NCBI GenBank assembly: GCA_027488865.1
Contig: JAIYAU010000025.1
Span: 254,359 to 318,358 of the forward strand
Direction: 5' to 3'
From: Cytophagaceae bacterium
GTDB lineage: Bacteria > Bacteroidota > Bacteroidia > Cytophagales > UBA9547
Length of the DNA: 64,000 nt
Part shown: piece by piece, positions 54,454-61,661 of the stretch
Position numbering within the stretch: position 1 is the first letter of the stretch
Layout of the letters: every line of letters begins with the position of its first letter
Notes under the pieces: model-generated
What the model was told of the DNA's origin: nothing
The model's input: only the letters and a program-made list of their open reading frames with translations
Databases searched by the model: none
Translations under genes and position numbers: made by a program

Positions 54454-54592
54454 TTTTAAACAAAGTTGAATGATTTCGTTTTAAATGAAACATTTAATAA
54501 AAACCCTATATTGATAGGCTAAAAGATAAGTCATTATTCATTAACATTTTAAATTTTTTCTTAACTTGTAACTAAGATTTGTCTATCTTTCA

Positions 54593-54913
54593 ATGAATAA
54601 TTTTTACGAACAAGTCTATGAGGTGGTAAAATTGATTCCGAAAGGGCGAGTTACTTCTTATGGAGCTATTGCTAGTTTTTTGGGTTCCAAAGGTAGTGCA
54701 AGGCTAGTAGGTTGGGCAATGAATCAAGCACATGCTTTGGTAGATGTACCCGCTCATAGGGTGCTTAATCGAAATGGTCTACTCAGTGGCAAACATCATT
54801 TTCCTACCCCCACCGCCATGCAACAATTGCTAGAAGATGAAGGAATTACTGTTGTGAACGATCAGGTTGAAAATTTTGATAAAGTTTTTTGGAGTCCAAA
54901 CGAACTAATTTGA
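54593..54913 (+). CDS. Alkyltransferase-like protein (ATL)
   Basis: A 106-residue MGMT-fold DNA-repair protein. Where O6-alkylguanine transferases have the alkyl-accepting P-C-H-R, this one has P53-A54-H55-R56, so it cannot accept alkyl groups but keeps the recognition elements: Tyr23 and Arg37 (nucleotide-flipping pair, in V-T-S-Y-G-A and S-A-R-L-V-G). ATL proteins bind O6-alkylguanine lesions, bend DNA and flag them for nucleotide excision repair. Length fits ATL. Single gene between corA and an SDR. Confidence 0.93.
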   Translation: MNNFYEQVYEVVKLIPKGRVTSYGAIASFLGSKGSARLVGWAMNQAHALVDVPAHRVLNRNGLLSGKHHFPTPTAMQQLLEDEGITVVNDQVENFDKVFWSPNELI

Positions 54914-54965
54914 TTAATTAAACTATTATCCAACAATATATTTTTAACTTTTAATACTAACAGAA

Positions 54966-55787
54966 ATGGCAAATTCAATTGTAATTACAGGTGCTAGTAG
55001 TGGTATTGGCAAGGCAACTGCTAAATTTTTTCATGAAAAAGGCTGGAACGTAATAGCTACTATGCGAAATCCTGAACGCGAGGAGGATTTAAAAGAAGAT
55101 AGCAGACTAAAAATAGTTAAGCTAGATGTACAAGACAAATCAAGCATTGCCGAGGCAATTCGTATATCTCTTGGCCATTTTGCTAAAATTGATGTTTGGT
55201 TAAACAATGCGGGCTACGGTGCATACGGTCCAGTAGAGGCAGGATCAGAAGAAGAAATAAGAAAACAATACGATGTGAACTTTTTTGGTGTAATTGACTG
55301 TATCAAAGCAATTTTACCCCATTTTAAAGCCAACAAATCTGGCACTTTTATCAATATCAGCTCTGTTGGAGGCTTAATGACCTTGCCGTTATTCGGAGTA
55401 TACAATTCTTCAAAATTTGCTTTGGAAGGTCTTTCAGAAGGCATGTGGTACGATCTCCAACATTGGGGTATTAAGGTAAAGTTGATCGAACCAGGTGGAA
55501 TAAAAACTGATTTTGCAGGAAGATCTTTAAATGCCTTTGACCTTACTCATTTCCCTGAATATGCTCAATACAATAAAGTTATTTTAGATAAATTTAGTGA
55601 TCCAGCATTTGTCAAAAATTTTGGAACTGCTGAAATGGTTGCTTCGGTAATCTATACTGCTGCTACAGATGGTAAATCAACATTGCGCTACCTTGCAGGT
55701 AATGACGCAAAGCAATTTTGGTTTATGCGTAGATGGTTTGGATATAAATTCCAAATGGGTATGGTGAAAAAATACTTTGGTATTTAA
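54966..55787 (+). CDS. SDR-family oxidoreductase
   Basis: A 273-residue classical short-chain dehydrogenase with T-G-A-S-S-G-I-G at residues 8-15, N-N-A-G (the NNAG motif), catalytic S-S-V, and Y-N-S-S-K with Tyr/Lys. Substrate cannot be named; the C-terminal extension and lack of a specific signature are those of the broad family. It starts 52 bp after the ATL gene and is followed by a strong intrinsic terminator. Confidence 0.93.
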   Translation: MANSIVITGASSGIGKATAKFFHEKGWNVIATMRNPEREEDLKEDSRLKIVKLDVQDKSSIAEAIRISLGHFAKIDVWLNNAGYGAYGPVEAGSEEEIRKQYDVNFFGVIDCIKAILPHFKANKSGTFINISSVGGLMTLPLFGVYNSSKFALEGLSEGMWYDLQHWGIKVKLIEPGGIKTDFAGRSLNAFDLTHFPEYAQYNKVILDKFSDPAFVKNFGTAEMVASVIYTAATDGKSTLRYLAGNDAKQFWFMRRWFGYKFQMGMVKKYFGI

Positions 55788-55826
55788 ATCAAAGTTGAAG
55801 CATTTAACATCCACAATGTTTTAATT

Positions 55827-55868
55827 AATCCTGTTAGGTATTTGGATATACTTAACAGGATTTTTTTT
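55827..55868 (+). terminator. Intrinsic terminator after the SDR gene
   Basis: AATCCTGTTA (55827-55836) pairs with TAACAGGATT (55853-55862), a 10-bp perfect stem, followed by a run of T. It is 39 bp after the SDR stop and faces the convergent WD40-caspase gene, which begins its 3' end at 55953. Confidence 0.88.
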
Positions 55869-55952
55869 GATAATTTCTTTACACACTATTGGTTTTTCTC
55901 AAAAAATTTATTGGTGTGAAATAAAAACCTAACAAAATTTTCTAGCGAAATT

Positions 55953-58900
55953 TTACCATTTTACAATTGGGAAATCTTGCCCTCGGCTAAAAGTAAATGG
56001 ATATTGTGTTTTACCACTGTATTTGTTATTGAGTTCAGGTACTTGATCATCAAGGTAAGATTTTAATTCATAAATGGTCACTTTACCATCTTTTGGAGCT
56101 CCGTCTGCCTTACCGGCCAAAGCTTCCAGCAAAACGTAGGTAAAAAGTCCATGTTTTAATTCATTTATTTCTTTGGCATTTTGTTCGCTTCCAGCTGATG
56201 CCATCACATGTATACCTGCACTTCGTGAAAGTTGAGCAATGGCTTTTTCTTCCATAGCCCCACGCACAGCAAGCAATTCCACAGATCCGCCTGACTGACA
56301 GGCATCCATGATAATCATTTGTTTTAATGCTTTAATATTTTTAAATTTTTCTTGAATTTCCGTGGCTTCTATACCATACAGGTTCAAACTACTTTGGTCA
56401 AAAAGTCGAATACAATCGGTGGGAATAAAATAAAACTTATTGTCGACCATGCTTCCATGGCCTGCATAATAAAAAATAAAAACATCATGAGATGATGCCT
56501 TGGCAACTATTTTTTGCAAGGTATCTAAGATGGCCTGTTTGGTAGCGTTAGCATCATACAAAGCGTGTACATTTATTTTAGAAAAAAGTGCTTGGCCTTT
56601 TTCTTCTATATTGCGAACAAAAGCTTGAGCATCGTCTTTGGCGTAGCTAAGGGTAAGCTGTGGGTTTTTATATTGGTTAATCCCTACTGCCATAATGTGG
56701 CAGACCATTTCGTTAGGTGCTTTATTAGAATACACTTCTACCTTTACAGGTGTTGATTCTAGTTTACCTTTACTTACTCCAATAGCGGTAAAAGTATTTA
56801 GCCCGTGTACTAATGCTACCGTTTGTTTATAAACAGTAGAATTGTCTTTACCTGATGGAAATTGCAAGCGCTCATTGTCAAAATTAATAGATTTGCCATT
56901 ATGGGTCAATTTTAAATCGGCCACTCCTCCCCCATTATCTTGCAGTTTAATAACCACTTCAGTTTCAAGACCTGACTCAATGGGTCTCAAATACATTTTA
57001 ATAATAGGAGGTGGAGATTTAGCCAATTTTTGATCAATGCCTTCAATACTTCCTGTAGGTACGCCTCTATTTTTTAACAATTTAGGCATAAGATCCGGTC
57101 GGTAAAACTCCTCAAAAAATTGATCTGGTTGGTAGACATCCATTCCTTTTACAAAGTGAATCTGTTGCCTTGCTTCATGTGTGGCATTAAAAAAGCCTTC
57201 TTTGGTACGAGCCATCCACTCGTTTTCACTGATATGAATATGTTCAAAAAATTCAATGCCCTTTTCCAGATTCCAAAATTTAATAACACCATCTAAGCTA
57301 TATGATACTAAAAGCTTTCCATCTTTGCTAGCTTGCAAACTAGTGATTTCGGCCTGATGACCAATCAATTGTGATATTAATTTACCACTTTTAGCGTCCC
57401 AAAGCTTTATTATTCGGTCGTCGCCAGCAGTTATAATGGTCTTTCCCTCATTGGCAAAAATTGCACTGTACAACGCACCTTTATGTCCTTTAAACTTTTG
57501 AACCATAAGCCCTGTACTTAAGTCCCAAATACGTGCTGTACCATCCCAAGAAGAGGTCAACATCTTATACTTATCCGTACCAAATTGAATAGAAGAAACC
57601 ACATCAGTATGGCCCACAAAGTTATATACCACCTTTTTGCTATCAGGCTCAAGTAAAATTAATGTTTTGTCAAGTTTTCCTAAAGCCAAATAGAGACCAT
57701 CTGGCGAAAAAGCAGCGCTTAAAGCAGAATAATTATTTAAGTCAATCTTTGCTTCCTTTTTGCCAGTAGCAATATTCCAAACTATTGCAGACGCGTCCCA
57801 TGAGGAGGTAAGAATGGTTTCTCCGTTTGAATTAAATTTAACCTCAAAAAGCGGATCAAGATGTCCCTTAAAAGTCTGTAACTTTTTTCCCGTTGCTATA
57901 TCCCAAACAATGGCCATTCCGTCACCGTCGCCGGTTAATAACATTTTGCCATCAGCACTTAAGTCAAAACAAATCACAGCTTTGTTATGCCCTACTAGCA
58001 TTTGCTCAGGTTCGCCACTGGCAATATTCCATCGAAGGCATTTAGTCCCCATTTTACCAGTAAAAAATGAGTTATCGTCTTTACTTAGCAAGAGTAAATT
58101 TTTAAGTCGAATATACTTTGCAATGTGTGATTCCCAATAATTGTCTGCATCGTAATTAAGGCCGCCTTTGTCAATTTGATTTATCACTCCACTTAGTACT
58201 AGTGAAGGTGATTTTTCATTAAGATTATAAACCAAGGCTATGTTCTTACTACATGCGGCCAGAATTTGAGTAGAAGTAGCGTTATAAATGAGTTCGTTAA
58301 CATCTCCTACTGAATCAATTAAAATTGAATCCAGTAATGTTTTCGAGGCCACATCCCATTGATAGGCCTTATTTTCAGCACCTACCAACAATTTTTTGTT
58401 ATCTTGACTCCATTTTATTAAATGTATTTTATCTACTTGTTTGCCTAAGCTTGCAACCATTTTGCCAGTATTAAGGTCATAAATGCTGGCATTGTCGTTA
58501 TGTGAAAGTTTGGCCAAATATTTACTATCATTACTAAAAGCAACGTGTGTACCGCAGCCACCACACCAACCTAGGTCTGGCTTAAAAGAATAGACTAATT
58601 TATGATCTAACAGTGAGTAAACATTGGCCGTTTTGTTGTCTTCACCAAAGGCAATATACTTCCCATCAGGACTATAGGCCACACTACTGCCGTAGCCGGA
58701 GCCTTGATCGGCATTGATGGGATATTGTTTTACAATTTTACCTGTTGTCACGTTGTATACTTGTGCCGAATCGTTGTACCCTGTGGCGACAAAAACATTC
58801 CCATTAGGAGAAAAAGCTACATCAGTTAAATATTTGTTTTGTTCAGGGGTTGTAAAAATTGATTCTCCTGTTAGCACATTCCATAGTTTGGCCGTATTAT

Positions 58901-59177
58901 CTGCACTGCTGCTGAGGAGGTATTTTCCGTCAGGGCTAAATTCAACACCATTTACCGTGTGGCTATGTCCAGAGAAAGTACGAATTTCAGCACCAGTTTG
59001 TAAATTCCATATTTTGAGGGTTTTATCTCTACTACCAGTGGCTACATACTTTCCATCTGCACTTACGGCAACAGCCTTTACGGAAGCAGAATGACCTTTT
59101 TGAACTACTGTTTCCATGCTATTTTGACCAAATAAAATGGAAGATGATATTAAACAGTAAATAAAAATTTTCGGCAT
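55953..59177 (-). CDS. Exported WD40-repeat protein with C-terminal caspase (C14) domain
   Basis: A 1074-residue protein with a signal peptide (MPKIFIYCLISSSILFG). Residues about 25-640 form roughly 14 WD40 blades (repeated S-x-D-G-K-x-x-x-T-G-x-x-D-x-x-x-x-x-W-D/N), i.e. about two seven-bladed propellers. After a linker with a beta-rich segment (about 690-830), a caspase-like domain (about 840-1050) carries the catalytic His in Y-Y-A-G-H-G (H about 907) and Cys in D-A-C-Q-S-G-G (C about 958). WD40-caspase proteins occur in several Bacteroidota; function is not established, and secretion makes a cell-surface or defense/processing role possible. Single gene. Confidence 0.92.
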   Translation of the reverse strand: MPKIFIYCLISSSILFGQNSMETVVQKGHSASVKAVAVSADGKYVATGSRDKTLKIWNLQTGAEIRTFSGHSHTVNGVEFSPDGKYLLSSSADNTAKLWNVLTGESIFTTPEQNKYLTDVAFSPNGNVFVATGYNDSAQVYNVTTGKIVKQYPINADQGSGYGSSVAYSPDGKYIAFGEDNKTANVYSLLDHKLVYSFKPDLGWCGGCGTHVAFSNDSKYLAKLSHNDNASIYDLNTGKMVASLGKQVDKIHLIKWSQDNKKLLVGAENKAYQWDVASKTLLDSILIDSVGDVNELIYNATSTQILAACSKNIALVYNLNEKSPSLVLSGVINQIDKGGLNYDADNYWESHIAKYIRLKNLLLLSKDDNSFFTGKMGTKCLRWNIASGEPEQMLVGHNKAVICFDLSADGKMLLTGDGDGMAIVWDIATGKKLQTFKGHLDPLFEVKFNSNGETILTSSWDASAIVWNIATGKKEAKIDLNNYSALSAAFSPDGLYLALGKLDKTLILLEPDSKKVVYNFVGHTDVVSSIQFGTDKYKMLTSSWDGTARIWDLSTGLMVQKFKGHKGALYSAIFANEGKTIITAGDDRIIKLWDAKSGKLISQLIGHQAEITSLQASKDGKLLVSYSLDGVIKFWNLEKGIEFFEHIHISENEWMARTKEGFFNATHEARQQIHFVKGMDVYQPDQFFEEFYRPDLMPKLLKNRGVPTGSIEGIDQKLAKSPPPIIKMYLRPIESGLETEVVIKLQDNGGGVADLKLTHNGKSINFDNERLQFPSGKDNSTVYKQTVALVHGLNTFTAIGVSKGKLESTPVKVEVYSNKAPNEMVCHIMAVGINQYKNPQLTLSYAKDDAQAFVRNIEEKGQALFSKINVHALYDANATKQAILDTLQKIVAKASSHDVFIFYYAGHGSMVDNKFYFIPTDCIRLFDQSSLNLYGIEATEIQEKFKNIKALKQMIIMDACQSGGSVELLAVRGAMEEKAIAQLSRSAGIHVMASAGSEQNAKEINELKHGLFTYVLLEALAGKADGAPKDGKVTIYELKSYLDDQVPELNNKYSGKTQYPFTFSRGQDFPIVKW

Positions 59178-59277
59178 AAAAGTTGTGATTAGCTGAGTAA
59201 AAATAGCTATATTTTATTGATAATTAAGTCAAGATTCAATAAATGACTTTGATAAAACTCTATTAAAAAAAATTAAG

Positions 59278-59853
59278 CTATAATTCCACAAGGATATCGT
59301 ATTTGTCCAAAAGTCCAACAATATTTTGTAAGGAAAATCGAGCTTTTTTAATTCTATTTAATTCAGGATCTATGGTATAATTGTAAGAGGTTCTAAAATC
59401 TACTTTTTCCAGTATTGTGTTATCAAACTTTACTCCAGCCAAGTCACAATTATCAAAAATCGAGCTGGTCAAATCACATTCTGTAAAGTCTACTTCACTA
59501 AGATGTGAATTTACAAATGATGTTTTTTTGATTTTTCTTTGGTAAAAAGAAGAGTGACTAAGATTACAGTTTTCAAAGCTTACAGCCAACCCAAATTCGT
59601 TGCAGTGGTTAAAAAGTAGTCCCAACATTTTGCAATCCTGAAATTTTACATCTCTAAATGTGGTTCTATCTAATTTGGTTAGACTTAAATTACACCCAAT
59701 AAAATTACAATCAATAAATTTATAATCACTAAGGTTATAATTTAAAAAGTCGCATCTGTTAAAAGTACAAATCTCATATTCACCTTTAACCAATTGATTT
59801 AATAAGAAATTGGTTTTGTCAAAAGTTATGTTTTCTAGGTAAATAGATTCCAT
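59278..59853 (-). CDS. Pentapeptide repeat protein
   Basis: A 191-residue cytoplasmic protein almost wholly made of pentapeptide repeats (about 10-160; CDFLN, CNFIG, CNLSL, VDFTE) that fold into a square beta-helix, capped by a helical tail with N-R-I-K-K-A-R-F-S-L. The tail pattern is shared by Qnr-like and other stand-alone bacterial pentapeptide proteins; quinolone protection cannot be concluded. No N-terminal membrane helices, unlike the protein at 10681. Between the WD40-caspase and the SH3 lipoprotein genes, all on the minus strand. Confidence 0.88.
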   Translation of the reverse strand: MESIYLENITFDKTNFLLNQLVKGEYEICTFNRCDFLNYNLSDYKFIDCNFIGCNLSLTKLDRTTFRDVKFQDCKMLGLLFNHCNEFGLAVSFENCNLSHSSFYQRKIKKTSFVNSHLSEVDFTECDLTSSIFDNCDLAGVKFDNTILEKVDFRTSYNYTIDPELNRIKKARFSLQNIVGLLDKYDILVEL

Positions 59854-59901
59854 TCCGCAAAATATTTAAAACAATTCCATTTACAAACCAAGAAAAACGT
59901 A

Positions 59902-60753
59902 CTAATCAGCCACACTGTATCGTTCAATATAAACACCATAGGTCGTGTCTTTAATAGTGAAAGTTGTAGCCCCACCTTCATAAGCTATTTGGTTGGTAAT
60001 TTTATTTATTTTACCATCCTTTGATTTTATTAAACAAAGACTTCCTCCGTAAGAATAATCATTCCTTTTGTCTATTATAGCACAGTTTGACTCTGGTGTA
60101 TCTTGCGTCATTTTGCTTCCAAGATTTACTTGTTTAAGATCACTTACCATCCACGATCTTGCCAAAACATACCCTTGATAAAGTGTTAAACGAGGCACAA
60201 TCACTTGATCAACTCCAACCATTTCGCTAGATTTATTGCAAAAACTAGCATGATTGTCATATTTTTGAATTCTAACATTGTAATTTTCGGTATATGTTTC
60301 TGATATCCTTTCAGCAAGCGTACTTGTAGATTCTGAACCAATCGCGTTAAAATTTTTTTTCATAAATGCCTTCAAATCAGATCTAGATGATTCATCCAAT
60401 AGTGGAACAAAAGGGAGAACAAACCCATTAAATACATACCCTTCTTTGGTACCATCAGACACCTTAATCCACTTGCCATGAATACCTTCTACCGTGATTT
60501 CAATAGAGGTGGTTTGAATTATGCTTAATTTTGTACCAAAAGCTAGTGTAGAAATAGTGTTAGCTTTCATATCAGGGTCTACCCTTAAGTTAAGACCACT
60601 TTCACTGTAAACAAACCCAACTTCTTGCAGTGGGGGTTGTTCGACTGTAACAGGACTTTTAGTGGTATTCTGTTTTGTTAGAGTTTCGTTATCAGCAGGT
60701 TTGCATGACCAACCTATTACAAACAAAATTAGGATTAAATAAAGGGCTTTCAT
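59902..60753 (-). CDS. SH3-domain lipoprotein
   Basis: A 283-residue lipoprotein. The start is placed at M-K-A-L-Y-L-I-L-I-L with a lipobox cysteine in I-G-W-S-C; the upstream open frame reaches 60861 but would overlap the rhodanese-like gene and mask the signal. After a linker, an SH3_3-like domain (about 55-120: L-N-L-R-V-D-P-D, E-G-Y-V-F-N-G-F) is followed by a beta-rich C-terminal part of unknown family. SH3_3 domains bind cell-wall peptides. Probably an envelope protein. 67 bp after the rhodanese-like gene. Confidence 0.82.
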   Translation of the reverse strand: MKALYLILILFVIGWSCKPADNETLTKQNTTKSPVTVEQPPLQEVGFVYSESGLNLRVDPDMKANTISTLAFGTKLSIIQTTSIEITVEGIHGKWIKVSDGTKEGYVFNGFVLPFVPLLDESSRSDLKAFMKKNFNAIGSESTSTLAERISETYTENYNVRIQKYDNHASFCNKSSEMVGVDQVIVPRLTLYQGYVLARSWMVSDLKQVNLGSKMTQDTPESNCAIIDKRNDYSYGGSLCLIKSKDGKINKITNQIAYEGGATTFTIKDTTYGVYIERYSVAD

Positions 60754-60820
60754 TAGAATTATTTTTATTACCAAATTAGCAATAATATTGGCAATAAAAG
60801 AAATTAAAAAGCCCAAAAAA

Positions 60821-61249
60821 TTACTGCATTGGATATCCTTTGTTGGTCCAATCAGCGGCAAGTTCCGTAGGCAAGTTAAGTATTTTGTACTTTTTATGTC
60901 CTGATTTTAGTAATTGCTCTCTCGCAGATTTGACGTTTGGACAATCCACTAATTTGCAACAACCACAGTAGATTACAACTTCCTTTTCTTTAGAAAACCT
61001 ACTCATTAAACGATTAAAAATATCTACGCCATCTCCTGAGGTAATCGTATTTATATTTACGGCATATTTTATATCTGCCATAGGTCCTACGTTTACCACT
61101 AAAGGTTTTATCGATTTATCATCTTTTAATATTTTTGATAAAGTTTCTGGAGAAATTAATTCTTCCTCCCTAAAAGTATTTTGGTCTCCAGAAAAAGAAA
61201 ACAGCGAGAAAGCAATAATGGATAAAATAACTACATTTAATCGATTCAT
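60821..61249 (-). CDS. Exported rhodanese-like protein with Cys-rich active-site loop
   Basis: A 142-residue protein with an N-terminal hydrophobic leader (about 5-20) and a small rhodanese-like domain. The active-site segment Y-C95-G-C97-C98-K-L-V-D-C103-P-N carries a C-x-C-C cluster with a further cysteine, as in a Bacteroidota group related to sulfurtransferases; the C-terminal part ends N-L-P-T-E-L-A-A-D-W. It may transfer sulfur or bind metal in the periplasm. First of the three-gene minus-strand run, which continues with SH3 and pentapeptide genes. Confidence 0.85.
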   Translation of the reverse strand: MNRLNVVILSIIAFSLFSFSGDQNTFREEELISPETLSKILKDDKSIKPLVVNVGPMADIKYAVNINTITSGDGVDIFNRLMSRFSKEKEVVIYCGCCKLVDCPNVKSAREQLLKSGHKKYKILNLPTELAADWTNKGYPMQ

Positions 61250-61484
61250 ATTACAAAATATTATTAATAAGGAAATTTAAAATATCAACAGGAATTACCT
61301 TTTGGTAGTTTCAAAATTAACAAGTATTTGTTAAAAACAGGATTTAATAAATTATTTCTAGAAACTACTCAATAAATAAAAATAATAAATTTTAAGAAAT
61401 AAAACAATTTTATATTGTTATAATTATATAAATCTATAACATATCTCGATTTACACAAATAAAATCAAAAATATCGATATTAAA

Positions 61485-61516
61485 TTTGGTTAATATGTTT
61501 TTGGTATTTAGTTTTG
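61485..61516 (+). promoter_or_regulatory. Promoter of the right-edge TonB receptor
   Basis: TTTG (61485-61488) and TAGTTTTG (61509-61516, TAnnTTTG) are 20 nt apart. The start would fall near 61522 and give a leader of about 140 nt before the ATG. Confidence 0.65.
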
Positions 61517-61536
61517 TCTATCAATATTATAGACAA
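61514..61536. promoter_or_regulatory. Operator-like dyad at the promoter start site
   Basis: TTGTCTAT (61514-61521), a 7-nt spacer, then ATAGACAA (61529-61536): a perfect 8-bp inverted repeat covering the end of the -7 element and the predicted transcription start. Suits a dimeric repressor. Confidence 0.55.
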
Positions 61537-61579
61537 TATATGTATACTAGTCTTTTTACAATAGTTTTAAATCCTTTTT

Positions 61580-61643
61580 TATATAGTAAGTATTGCTGTT
61601 GGTAGCATTAAAAAAATTTGCACAATACTCTACTTACTATATA
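61580..61643 (+). promoter_or_regulatory. Structured 5' leader of the right-edge TonB receptor
   Basis: TATATAGTAAGTATTG (61580-61595) can pair with two blocks of a downstream arm (61623-61643, CAATAC and TTACTATATA), with a 5-nt bulge and 27-nt loop. The stem ends 18 nt before the ATG, so it could control translation or mRNA stability. Confidence 0.45.
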
Positions 61644-61661
61644 GGCTTAATTATAAATTAC

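Larger units (their letters stand above)
61250..61661. other. Intergenic regulatory region before the right-edge TonB receptor
   Basis: A 412-bp gap between divergent genes. No gene is seen. It contains a promoter at 61485-61516, a dyad at 61514-61536, and an extended leader hairpin at 61580-61643, each listed separately, so the space is rich in control signals for the receptor at 61662. Confidence 0.6.

Noticed and set aside
60754-60861. Upstream extension of the SH3 lipoprotein
   Set aside because: It would overlap the rhodanese-like gene and place a long tail before a clear lipoprotein signal.
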